Source: Aurifilum marmelostoma
Lineage: Eukaryota > Ascomycota > Sordariomycetes > Diaporthales > Cryphonectriaceae
Assembly: GCA_027559495.1 (NCBI GenBank)
Contig: JAMXSV010000008.1
Coordinates: 2,480,001 to 2,544,000, forward strand
Length of the DNA stretch: 64,000 nt
Direction: 5' to 3'
Shown here: positions 13,627-24,613 of the stretch, one piece after another
How positions within the stretch are numbered: the stretch's first letter is position 1
Layout: the number at the start of each line of letters is the position of its first letter
Made by a program: the position numbers and the translations under genes
Notes under the pieces: model-generated
What the model was told of the DNA's origin: nothing
The model's database searches: none
Seen by the model: the letters and a program-made list of their open reading frames with translations, nothing else

Positions 13627-13662
13627 CTGCTGCTGCTGCTGCTGCTGCTCTGCTGCTGCTGC
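13627..13662. repeat. (TGC)n microsatellite
   Basis: Two TGC tracts separated by a short interruption. They create spurious poly-Ala and poly-Leu frames. Confidence 0.9.
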
Positions 13663-14020
13663 AGGTGGTGGTAGTGGCTGCTGCCACTAGCTACCAAAGT
13701 ATTATAGTACTTGGTGTACTGTACTGCTGCAGCTGGTGGTGGACTGCTTCTGCACCACTGCACACCCTACTTGGGTTACTTGCCCAACTAGCACCCCAAC
13801 ACCACACTGTCCTGTGCCGACCTGGCCCTTGTGCTCTGCTTGCCCTGTCCTGTCTCTGCCCGGTGCCCAACCCTGCCATTGCATTTCCTCAATCAAAGTC
13901 CAAGCCCAAGCCCAAGAGAGGCCAAGCCTGGCCCGTCGCCCACCTTGATCATCTCCCTGCCATACCATACTCATACTTTATCCACCCGCCGCCAACTCCC
14001 CTACCTGCCTTGCCTACCTG

Positions 14021-14050
14021 CCTACCTACCTACCTACCTACCTACCTACC
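14021..14050. repeat. (CCTA)n tetranucleotide repeat
   Basis: About seven CCTA units lie in the pyrimidine-rich region 600 bases upstream of the Ras-like gene. The unit is not the fungal telomere motif CCCTAA. Confidence 0.9.
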
Positions 14051-14659
14051 TGACTACCTCATCCTCAACCTCGCTACCACCTGCAAACACCTTTTCTCTA
14101 CCTCGCAATTCAGCTCGACACTCACATCAACCCCCAAGACAAATCAACAGACCTACCTTCACCAGGGTTCTTCAATTCACCACACACCCCTGACCACGGC
14201 CAAGAGCTAATACCTCATTCAAACACCCTCCTGCTCTGTTTCCTATTTGACCCCCCGGCTGTGCGACACAGAGCTCCAAACCAAACACAACCGGCCACTG
14301 CCCTTTCGAAAACCTACAGCAACAGATCCCCGTTTTCTCTCTCCGACCAGACTGCAACCCAAAGAAGGGGAAGAGAGAAAAAAAAAAAAAAAACAAAAAA
14401 AAAAAAAAAAAATACCAAACCCACCCTCCTCCTTCCGAACTGATTCTCTACTGCCCACTCAGCAACTCGATCCTCAGTCCATCCAATCCCCCCACGACGA
14501 TTCGACACATCCTTACTCCTCCTCCTCTGCCAGTCCGATCGTTTCAGTCGTGGTTGTTGCTGTTATCTATACGCCGAACCGTCGCCACGATCCGTACCCC
14601 TCTCAAGGCCGGCCTGGGCCTGCGACACCCCCCTTCCACCTTTTTCTCCAGTCCACAAC

Positions 14660-15710
14660 ATGGCGTCAAGGTTCACCACGCCACACAAGATTGTGGTATT
14701 GGGTGATGGTGGTGTTGGCAAGACTGCCCTCACCATTCAGTTGTGTCTACAACACTTCATAGAGACCGTGGGTTCCCCCCCCCCCCAAAAATGCCCAACC
14801 CCCCTAGCTGCCCTGCCCTGCCCCTCCCTACCGACCATAGCTTTCTTCCTGCCGCTCCACCACACATGCCCCCTCCTCCTTCGACAGCAACAAACGCACG
14901 AGCGCGCGCTCTCTCTCTCTCTATATACCTCTCTCTGTGATCAGAGGGTGCTGCCGGTCTCTTTCGTCTCGAGCATCCTGCTACAGAGGTCCATCTCCAT
15001 CTCTCGGCGGCTTCGCTTGTTTGTGGACTCCAGAGGGGATTGGTTTCTCTGTCCCCGCATGTCTTGGCCCTCGCTTTATCTTGACCCGAGCCTCGCTAAC
15101 CCACCATGTTCGGCGTTTCTAGTACGACCCTACCATCGAGGATTCATACCGCAAACAAGTCGTCATCGACGGTCAGGCGTGCATGCTTGAGGTCCTCGAC
15201 ACTGCTGGACAGGAAGAATATACTGCGCTGCGGGACCAGTGGATCCGGGACGGCGAGGGCTTCGTGCTGGTGTACAGCATCTCCTCCCGGTCCTCCTTCT
15301 CGCGCATCAAGAGGTTCCACCACCAGATCCAGAGGGTCAAGGAGTCCACCGGCGGTTCTCCCTCGTACCCCGGCTCGCCCATCTCCCAGGTCGCCGGCCA
15401 GGTCAACGTGCCCATCATGCTTGTCGGCAACAAGAGCGATCGGGTGACGGAGCGCGAGGTGTCCACCCAGGAGGGCCATGCCCTGGCCCGCGAGCTCGGC
15501 TGCGAGTTTGTCGAGGCCTCGGCCAAGAACTGCATCAACGTCGAGAAGGCCTTCTTCGACGTCGTCCGGATAATAAGGCGACAGAACGCCGGCTCCTACG
15601 GCTCCGGCCCCTCCAGGTCAGCCAACGGCGCCACCCCAGGACGCCGCGATACCCTGGCCGACAATGGCCGGTACAGAAGAAAGGGCGATAAGAAGTGTGT
15701 GATATTATGA
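14660..15710 (+). CDS. rsr1: Ras-like small GTPase Rsr1/Bud1, two exons
   Basis: Exons 14660-14767 and 15123-15710 join in phase 0 across a 355-base intron (donor GTGGGT, acceptor TAG) and give 231 residues. Motifs in order are the P-loop GDGGVGKT, the effector region YDPTIEDSYRK directly after the splice junction, DTAGQEE (switch II), NKSD (guanine specificity), SAK, and a polybasic end closing in the CAAX box CVIL. A terminal Leu predicts geranylgeranylation and membrane attachment. The sequence resembles the Rap-like Rsr1/Bud1/Krev-1 group more than Ras proper, with a Ser/Pro insertion near SPSYPGSPIS. In yeasts Rsr1 marks the site of polarised growth through Cdc42; in filamentous fungi it is linked to hyphal polarity. 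The subfamily call is from memory of the motifs. Confidence 0.93.
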
Positions 15711-18700
15711 GCTCCTCCTTGGGCAACAATTTAGCCAATCAGCACCCCCTTTTTTTTTTTTTTTTCTTTTTTTTTTTTTTTGGCTGCCCCGGGCTCTCCA
15801 TCTTTTTTTGGTGGTTATCGCCCATCCTGTGCTTGGCTTCTGAGGCCTATTCCTGCACACACACGCACATATACACACTCTCAAAACAAACTCACACACT
15901 TTCACCACACCGTTCAAGACGAGGCGATGCGCGACAAGTCCGGAGGAGGCGCAATCAGCCCATACATCAAGATACCACAGCTGCGACAGCACCCATCTTC
16001 TCAGAAGAACCAAAAAAGAGAAAAAAAAAAAAAAAAGGAGAGAAGGAACTGCCCCACGCCGATCTCGAGATGATCTGGCTCGGCACCAATCACGCGGGCT
16101 GCCCACTCCCGCCTGGCATCTACGATTTTGTTTCGGGAAATACACGTTATATTTGGTGCCATGATTTCCTCGACCAGGCGAACGGCGTGTGAGTATAAAA
16201 AAAAAAGTAGCAAAGGGTTTGGGTCATTGACAGGGCGTCAGGTCGGGGTCCGGTCGCTACTCAGCCCAAGAAAGATGATGGATTATACCAAGGTATCTAC
16301 ATGGAGATCTGGAAAAGGGAAGGGCTTTATTTTTTTATTTTTTATTTTTTGGTTCCACGGAGTACTGTGGTCGTGAGACTTCATCGCTTTAGGTGTTGTT
16401 GCTGCTGTTGTCGGAGCACGTTTAGAGAGCGAGATGTGACTTGCTAGGGAAGAGAGGGCCCGGGCCCGGGCACGGGGGCGTGTGGCGGTTGTGATGGTTT
16501 TGGATTGTCATTGGACTATCCTAAGGTTTAGCAGACAGCTCTAAGGGCAACTGAGGCGCCCCCCACGGGGTCCCGTCTGCAGAGACCGGCGAAAGAGGTG
16601 GCTGAGTTACCTCCTCCACCATCACCACCACTACCACCACTACGACGAGAGAGATTGGCTCGAGGGTCTACCGCCCGACAAGGGGCGGCATGGAGAGTGG
16701 CTTGTGCCGCACGGCGCTTGCCCTGCCCGGACTGGATGTTGAAGGCCAGGCATAGTGTGTGTCTTGGGGCTGCCGTCAATATGTGGTTGCTTGTTCTGGA
16801 GCATTTCGGCTAGTTCTCTTTTCTTCTTATTCTCTTTTTCTTACTGTCAAGGCGATACTCATTAGAAAGGTTCCACCCAAAAAATCCAGTATTCATGGTT
16901 CTCCTCCCGTTTAGACCAATCGCATTCTGGGACAAGCCGCCCGCACCGGCGCCACCCAAAGAAGCAATAGCCTTCCATATCATCGTGATGGTCATCTCGT
17001 GCTTCTCACAGTCTGCTCTTTCTAATCCGCCCGTCCCTGCCAGTAATATGCCGAACCCTTTAAGGGAGCGATGACACAGTATTACGTCCTCACTGTATAC
17101 TAAATCCTCATGTAACCCTGCTTGCCCCTAATGTGATCAATGAGGCCTCGGGGGGGGGGGGGGGGGGCGGCTTGCAGCGTCGTCTTGGCCGTAGGAGTAA
17201 GTGGCTGGACACTACAGTATCAGACGAATGTGTTTTTTGCATACTATGTATGACACCATGTGATATGCCGGGCCTGCAAGATGAAGGACATGCGAATTCT
17301 TTGCCTTTCCCGCCGCCAACATCCTGCAGCGCAGATGAGAATAGCGTTAAACATCCACCCATGGTCACGACGGAGGAGGAAGGCGAAGACAAAAAAAAGT
17401 TCACCACATCCCCAACCCACGATCCAACCCGGCCTGGGAGGATCTTGCTCTCGATCCCGATTGAGCTACTCCCGAGTATGCATTCCCTTCTTTTTTTTTC
17501 CTGTTCTCTTTCTTTCTATCTTTTTTTTTTTTTCGACCTGCTACTTCTAGCTGTGGGCCGGGAGGGGGGAGGGGGTTCAGATACCAGCCAACCACCCTTG
17601 AATGTGATCCATCTTGTGCATTAGCACCTGCGCTTTCACCCTTGGGCCCCCTCTTGCTCTCCAGAATGAATGAACGGGTGGTTCTCAACATTTTTTTTCT
17701 CTCTTCTCTTCGTGTGTGGGCGGTATGTTCTTGAGAAACGGGAAAGATAGATGTAGTAATGAGAAAGGTAGAGAGAGGTTGGGGGTTTACTGCTGGTGGG
17801 TATTCTTGAAGAAGAAATTCCTCCCCATGCCGGCGATTGAGCGGGTGCGTCTGCTGTAATTGCGCAGGCGGTATGGTATGACTTGTCTGTCAGTTTTTAG
17901 GATGCGCAGAAAAAGGCGGGTGCACGTTTTTTTTTTTTTTTTTTTTTGTCCTAGGTCACAGCTTCATCATCGCATTCCCACATCTCACCCTCTCCTCCTC
18001 CACCAGACCGCACCAACCCGCTTTTCACCAAAGGGCTGCACACCCCCAGGGCCGTCAGCGTCAAGGCATTCTGACCATGGTTCGTACGCTCTCTCTCTCT
18101 CTCTCTCTTCTTTCGCTGCGTCAGACGGCCCGCGGCACATGTTCTCCACCCGGGCTAGTCGAATACCCTCCTCCCCCCCAGGGCCACACCACACCCACCA
18201 GCACACATTTTTCGGGCCATGCATGACTGGAGTGGCCTTTTTACTTTTCGCCTTGCCTCATCTGTGTGTGTGTGTGTGTGTGTTCGACGGTTGTGGCTTG
18301 CTTTTGTTTGGTGGTGGTGGTACCTCGAGAGGAGGAAAACGGGCCTGGGATGTGTCTCCTCAGCATGTTTGCCCTTCTTGTTTTCCTTCTCTTTGGTTGC
18401 CCCTCCACTTATGTTTTACTATCGCTGTGAAACCGAGATGGACTGCCGTCCCGGTGATACGTGCCTGTAACTTTACTTCTCTACATGTTCCTTTGAAGTG
18501 ACCCAAGAAAAAGGGTCCAGAACACACAAGAAAAGAAAAAGACAGTAGAGAGGTGTGTGTAGGTCAACGAGGGTGGTGGGTGAGCCACACCCCCTCCCCC
18601 CCCTCTCTTCCCAGGCACGCTCCTAAGCCGGGACGCAACGGACATAGTTCCCATACTGAGCCTGGTCAAGCCCGCATCCACCTGACGCCATCCCCATACC

Positions 18701-20340
18701 GCCGGGTCCAAAGAGTTCCAGGAGTCTGGGCCTCGAAGACTAGGGGGGGGGTTGGATGGAAGGGGTGTGTTTGATGTCATTCTCCCGGGGGGGGGGGGCA
18801 TGCAGAAACAATGCCTTACCAAGTATGTCGGGTGCTGGATCTGCAAAGGGAAGAAAAGAGGAAAAGATACGAAGTAGTATTTGGGGTAAAAAGTTCGACT
18901 TGTTGAAAAAAGGGGGATGGAGGGTGGAACAACATGCGCCTAGGTATCCGACCCTCCTTCTTTCGTCTCTACATGCCAGCATCATCAATTGGGCACTGGA
19001 GAAGCATACGATTGATTACTCGAGACAAGACCCTGAGTATCCGTCCCCCACCTTCCAGAGGTTACCTCTTAAAAAGAGAAATTACAACTCTCAAAGCCAA
19101 CAAGCCATGTCCCCCCATGGTAATTTCTAGTACATGAATCCCTGGTTTCAGCACAAGGAGGCAGTGCACCGCTCTCTCTCTCTCTCCCTCCCTCCCAGAT
19201 GGCGCCGAGTGCGAGCAGACAAGGGCCCAGCCAGCCAGCTCCATCCCACGTGGGCTCCTCTGCCGTCTGGGGTGCAGTTATATTCGTCTCCTCTTCCCTC
19301 CCTTCCGCGTGGGTTGGGTAGCGGTGCTTGGGGCGTGGGGTGGTCACAGCATCTTCTACGTAGTACCTTTTTCTCTCTTCTTTGTCCCCCCCCCCCGGGC
19401 GGTGTATCAGCCCTGACCAATATTCTACATAGCTGAAACACCTCTCTCTTATTACCTTGATCAGCCCTTTGCTTTCTCTCCTCGTCATTATAACCCCCGC
19501 CCAGGAAATGATGACCGGGCCCATCCACCCATCCACATACGGCCGACTCGGTGAAGACTGGGGCAGGATGCGCTGCGGTGCGCTCACTAAGTGACGGCAT
19601 CAAAAGGAAAAAAGGGAAACGTCAGACCTGCGTGTCAATGGGTCCATAGCCCGCCTCCTCTTACCACACACCCTCTCTCTTTGGCTTGCAGCCCTCGAAT
19701 ATGCACAGCGGAGAAGAGCTCCATCGCCTCTCAGCTCACGTACTTTAGTGCCAGGCTTCGGCTCCGGCGCTGCTGCCCACGGCTCGGAACTGGCCCGGGG
19801 GGTTGGGGGGGGGGTTAATTAGGAGAAAGGAGTAAAGGGCAAACAAATAGAGGAGGCTCTTGCATGTTGCTAGTCTTTCTTTGTGAGGGAGTATCGGGCT
19901 TGACCTAAGTGACAGATGAGCTTGACGTACATCCCTCCCCCCCCCCCCCCCCAATAAAAAAGTAATGCAGAGTGGCACACACACCTCCACCCGAAGTTAG
20001 TAGAGTCTCTAGAGCTGCCTGCATATAGACGAGCGAGACCGAAGGATCGATGAGGAAGGTGTTGTCTTCTAACTTTGTCTCCCGTGTCCGTTTGAATTAT
20101 TCCTACGGGATTTTTTTTTTTTTCTTTTCAAGATGCCTGCACAGTATAAAGTAATGCGCACAAAAGAACAAACAAAACCTGGGACGTGGGATGGGCGGAA
20201 ACCTGCGTATCCCGCGCGGGATGACGCCGTGCCTTGCCGGGAAACCTTGTCTATTCCCTCCGTGCCCCCCCTCCTTTGACAGAGGTATACTGTGATAGTG
20301 CCTACAAGTCCTGGGGTATGTGGGACGTTGATGATGCCTA

Positions 20341-20379
<39 letters not shown>

Positions 20380-20848
20380 TCAATCACCATACCTGAATGC
20401 AGCGGCCCAAGCATCGGATGGGTGGGGGTCTGCATTATAGTAGATGGGACCTTCCTCCATGTTTGAAACGCCACGTTCCCCCACGTCGGCCATGCGCTGT
20501 GAGCAAGTAGTCCATGCCCCAGGGACGCCGCGTCGTTGTTGCAAAAATGACAGCCAGGTTGAATGAGGCCCGGTGGTGTGTGTGGTGGGGAGACAAAGAC
20601 GGCCGACACTCACTCTGATTATGGGTTCGTTCGGCAGGGTTGTAGCGGTAATGGGGCAGGCAGGTATACTGCATAGAAGATAGGCAAGGGATAACGCAAC
20701 CCGACAGCATGCATTCGGCGACCACCTGTTTCAGAACTATCGAGCGGTGAAAGGGACGAGAATGGAGAAGGGAAAAAGAAGACAAAATAATTCCGGCCAA
20801 GTGCAAGACAGAAACGAAGATTTTAAAAAAAAAAAATCAAAATGTAAA
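15711..20848. other. gene-free stretch between Rsr1 and tRNA-Gln
   Basis: No gene is supported. The region starts with T-rich tracts (15750-15781) in the probable Rsr1 3' UTR. It holds G runs (17151-17167, about 18787-18798), T runs (17929-17947), C runs (about 19927-19952) and a CA microsatellite at 20342-20377. The open frames are low complexity or short and mutually overlapping. Confidence 0.5.
20342..20377. repeat. (CA)18 microsatellite
   Basis: Eighteen uninterrupted CA units, about 470 bases from the tRNA gene. Confidence 0.95.
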
Positions 20849-20935
20849 AGGTCGTGCGCGGACTCGAACCGCGGTTGCCGGAAAGTTTTAACAGAGGGTC
20901 AAAATCCGGAGTGATAACCTCTACACTACACAACC
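20849..20935 (-). tRNA. tRNA-Gln (anticodon UUG) with a 15-base intron
   Basis: On the minus strand the acceptor arm GGTTGTG pairs with CACGACC, with one G-T pair. The D-arm region is AGTGTAGAGGTTATCAC. The anticodon stem CCGGA pairs with TCCGG around a loop carrying TTG, and the T arm is GCGGTTCGAGTCCGC, which contains the B box GGTTCGAGTCC. A 15-base insertion directly after position 37 (about 20884-20898) is at the canonical site of nuclear tRNA introns. A run of 12 T follows the 3' end on the minus strand (20825-20836) and fits a polymerase III terminator. CCA is not encoded, as expected for a eukaryote. Confidence 0.93.
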
Positions 20936-21518
20936 GTTTACCCCCACGGATTTTGGTAGTATATAAAGACTGTGATTGGTAGCTGCCGCGCACCCGTTCC
21001 GCGTAGCCCCGATCCACTGCCACGCCGGATTCAGCAATTACTCTACTTCGGATCCTCTCCCTCTTGGTAATATTATCCATACGTACACCACAGAAACTCA
21101 TAGAAGTCCTTGTTGGATACTCTCCCGGTGTCTAGGGAAGCTTGGTTTTTGTGGTCTTTTTTGACCTCAATTTTCTGCTCATTCCCTATCTACAGGTCTA
21201 AAGCGCAAGTGAGGGTTTACTTACGATATGGTAATCAACACCTACGACCTTGGTGTAACTACAACGAAATATGATGTCCTAATAATTGACACGAACTCCC
21301 TCGAAACCATCAACCAAGGTAATCGAATGAGCTGCATAGTAGTCACTTTGCCTGCTGATTACCAAGAAATTTGTGCTGTTCTGGATTAATATAGCCGGTC
21401 TGGCTCTACCACCGATGACAACCCACCTTCCTCCTCTCCGAATAGGATATGAATAAGACTTTCTCGTTTTTACCAATACGTAGATACAATAACCCAATCG
21501 TGTCTTCATATTCGTGAG
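20936..21518. other. gene-free stretch beside the tRNA
   Basis: No gene is recognised in this AT-richer segment. A minus-strand open frame at 21279-21551 resembles no family I know. Confidence 0.4.
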
Positions 21519-22190
21519 ATGGCTCCTCCTAAAGGACTTTTTCTGGATCATATTCTCTCAACTCCTCCTCTATTCACCCGTCTGCATAGGGTAGCGACAA
21601 AATTACTCGAAGTTAATGTTAAACAGCTCACCACGATGGACTTCCAGCACCTCCAAATACCCGCGGCGCCTGAATACAGAGAAAGCCCTTCCAAAGCTGC
21701 AAGAAAACCCTTCAAGACATTGCCTGATTATCACACAGGCGTTCTGGAGCAGCTACCGGCCGAGATCATACTCAACAATTCCCACAGCGGACTCTCTCTC
21801 AAGTGTCCATCTTGGCCTTCTATCTTGTACGACTTTCTACCACAACTATCTCAAAACTTTTCTTGCTTCTGTTAGAGAGAGAAATATTGCTGAGGTATAA
21901 GTCTATCACCGCTGTCTGAAGCATCATCTGTGGAGAAGGTCCTGCCTGGCTCAACCTGCAACACTACGTGCTGAACTTATTGCCGCCGCTATGGCGCCTG
22001 CTAGACTATAAATTTTGGCGACAGCTTTTATTGGCTTCCATTATGAATCACCATTTGTCTGGACCTTCGCACTGGCTGCCTACGAGTGTTGTCGAACGAT
22101 GCTAGCCGGTCATATCTCTCATCTTGGGCATAACCGAAATTTAGGATTGGCCTTCTATTCTGCTAGAAGTTGTAAAAAGTGACAGAAATG
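21519..22190 (+). pseudogene. probable decayed F-box gene
   Basis: A frame opens at 21519. Around 21744-21770 it encodes LEQLPAEIIL, the usual start of an F-box. Coding similarity then moves to the next frame at about 21790, where LSSVHLGLLSCTTFYHNYLKTF resembles the rest of an F-box helix, and continues to a stop at 21898-21900. Further short stretches that look coding (for example LNLQHYVLNLLPPLWRLLDYKFW) follow in shifting frames with stops. This is what a frameshifted, stop-ridden gene would leave. The F-box reading is an inference from a short motif. It could instead be chance or an unannotated multi-intron gene. Confidence 0.35.
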
Positions 22191-22262
22191 CCGCGCCGAG
22201 GCATATCTCAGCAAGACATGCGCGGGGCGACACAACTTCAGAGTTATTACTTCTTCACACTT

Positions 22263-23646
22263 TCATGCGTCCGCGCTGTAGATATCATCCCATACGTAGT
22301 CTTCAGGCCTCGGGTTCAGCAGCCTCCGTCGAGATCTCATCTTGTCCTTGTCATCCTGCGTACCATCACCAGCAGGCGCAGGCAAGCTTTTGTCTTGTTT
22401 CTGCGGCGATGCTTTTCTCACACGGATCTTCTCCCCCTCCTTCTTGACGGCCTGCCAGGTCTTTTCCCCAGCCTCATTGCCGGGCTCTGCCACCGACATT
22501 GTTGGCTCTTTGCCGCCTAGACTATGGCCCCAGACTGAGATCCATTCCCTTCCACACGGGTCATTCTCGGACAGGGCGACGTCGTGAGGTATGCCCGGCC
22601 CATAGCGTGCCAACAGCGTCAGGCCGGGAATACCTGGCCAGGTAGCTTCGGCCGAGGTGTCCATCACTTGCTTTTCGTAGTCGACAACGTGCTCGTTCCC
22701 GGGATGGGAAAGATGAAGCTGATAGTGCCATAAAGAGGCGCAGTAAGGCGGACCCTTGAGTGTCGAGATTTTCTTTGTTGGATGTTCAAGACACACAAGT
22801 CGGCCCATGGGTCTGGTGAGAAGCTCACACATTCTCTTTCCCCAGCTAGGGCGTTTAGAGGGGTCTATCATTGAGAAAAACTGGCGGTCTGGTCAGCAAG
22901 GCGACCCTATCCTTCCGGCTGAGCACAAGGATAGAACAAGGACTCGAGGCGGGCTTCACCTGGTAGTCAAATATAAGGTCAAACGTTTCTGTACCGGCTT
23001 CTTTCAGCCACTCATCTGAGAAGAAATCGCCCAGAACCCATTTTACACTGCCGGGGCTCTGGCAGCCGTCAAGTCGTCCGGAGTCCGTCTTCCACACATG
23101 CTCCCACTGGTTCTCAGGGCCCCGACGGCCTTGGAAGAGATCTTCAAGCTTCTTCGCGGTCTTTCTGGCGAGTGTGAGAGCCTCTGACGAGATGTCGAGG
23201 CCAATGACTTCGTATCCAAAGACTCTGGCGAGCTGCACGGCGTCATAACCTACACCACACCCGGGGACGAGCGCTCTCTTCGCGGCCCGATGCGTCGTCC
23301 CTGTCGGCCAGGTAGACCTGTGCCCGAAGCCGTGGCCGACCCAGCCGTAGAGTGGCAGGAGTCGCGGGAGGTCTCCTCCCAAGAGGTCTCGGTAGAGGTC
23401 GAAGAGCTCGCCGACCGCCATGCTGGGGTGTCCGCGGTCCTACTGTACGTGGTTCTCGCCCAGGTAGATGGCCTCCCAGAGCTTGTTGTGATCTTCCACC
23501 CGGTGCCTGCTGAACAGCAAGGTATGGTCTCTCGTGAGGTCGGCGAGAGCCCTCAGGGTTATGCTCAGCAGCTCGTCATCTTTCACCTGCTGGGCACATT
23601 CATGTGCGTCGAGGGTCGCGAGGACATCCTTCCACCACGCTGACAT
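22263..23646 (-). pseudogene. TPMT-family S-adenosylmethionine methyltransferase with an in-frame TAG
   Basis: Two exons, 23646-22960 and 22880-22263, join in phase 0 across a 79-base GT-AG intron. The N-terminal part (MSAWWKDVLATLDAH to YLGENHVQ) is followed in the same frame by a TAG at 23442-23440 and then DRGHPSMAVGELFDLY. In thiopurine/thiol methyltransferase relatives this place reads WDRGxPS, so the stop replaces a conserved Trp (TGG to TAG). Downstream, the SAM-binding motif VPGCGVGYDAVQLA, the LGDFF segment, FDLIFDYQ and the family's C-terminal core ending near REWISVWG are intact. A basic extension of about 80 residues follows. Either the gene is broken, or translation restarts at Met 23421, which would drop the first 75 codons, or the base is an error. 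The likely original role is methyl transfer to a small thiol or halide. Confidence 0.7.
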
Positions 23647-24613
23647 GTCGGGTCGGAGATTTAAGAGGGTAATTAGTGCAGATAGACAGCAGAATGGCAG
23701 AGCTGAATGTTGTCAATGTCGACAATGTCTCGAAGCTGATGCTGGTGACAATGTAAGACTAGAACTGCTCAATGCCGGCTATGAAGATCAAAGTAATGAG
23801 ATGGATCTCGTGAGTGTAATGTGTATATGTGTTTTGAGGGGTGTTGAAGAGGGCTCTGTGAAGGAACACCAAACGTAACTCGTAATTAATTACAGAATGT
23901 TTACGAACCATCCATCGCAGCTGCCAGGCATGAGGTCAGCTGTTCTCATGCTGATAGGAGTGAGAAGGAGGGCATGCGCTTCCAAACTGAGCATAGCATG
24001 ACATGGCCTCACCCGTTTCCCTCTTTCCATGTCCGATATGTATATTTCAGTCTCAGCTTCTCTCCTAAACATCAACATCTGTTAAAACTGAGCTGTTGAC
24101 CAATTAACAAAAAGCCAGCTTGATCATGCCAATATCAACAATATAAGAAGGTTGTTGGAGAGCAGGTTTTAAGAGGAGATCCAAATCGTGGACAGTGTAT
24201 TCGATCTATAAAGAGTGGCACTCGCGCCTGTAGAGACCGTCCAGAGAACGATGCAACAAGGGAGGAAGTAGGAATCTATATACCCTGGACCGAGGAGGGC
24301 CTGCTCCTCTCACACAGACACCAATCCAGAATCTCCTGATCATCATCGCCCAGCACCACCCAACACCTATCACGCCTTCCAAATGCCCCAGATGCAGTAC
24401 ATGCGTTGTTGTTTCCCCTTCCCCGTCTATTCCTTGATGGACATTCGTACGGAAAATATCATTAATTCATATATCGTCTCAACAACACTTTTCACCCTCC
24501 AGCCAACTCCATGGATAAAATACTTGCTATCCTGTCTTTTTTTTGTGCGTTTGTTTGTTTCAGGTACTTGTTATTGTTGTCGTTGAGCGCGGCGAGAGAA
24601 AGAAGAATCACAT
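23647..24613. other. intergenic stretch
   Basis: No gene is recognised. It holds the promoter side of the methyltransferase gene and the 3' flank of the repeat-protein gene. Confidence 0.4.

Larger units (their letters stand above)
5595..14659. other. 9 kb gene-free, microsatellite-rich stretch
   Basis: No credible protein gene or RNA gene is visible. The open frames here are translations of simple sequence. Tracts include a TCC run (7824-7885), T41 (8303-8343), adjacent AC and GA runs (8477-8519), CA (10183-10206), GA (about 10908-10926), CCTT (about 11049-11068), TC then AC (11410-11445), GA (about 12316-12355), TGC (13627-13662), CCTA (14021-14050) and an A-rich tract (14380-14412). The right part, pyrimidine-rich from about 13.9 kb, is the likely promoter and leader of the Ras-like gene. 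Confidence 0.6.

Noticed and set aside
14021..14050. CCTA repeats as an interstitial telomere
   Set aside because: The unit is CCTA and not CCCTAA, and the tract is short.
13623..14210. 195-codon plus-strand open frame with poly-Ala and poly-Leu
   Set aside because: It is made of TGC and CCTA repeats and pyrimidine-rich leader sequence, with no recognisable domain.
23434..23442. Nine-base GTACAGTAG as an intron that would remove the TAG
   Set aside because: It is far below the minimum length of a spliceosomal intron, and the family alignment needs a Trp codon here without a gap.
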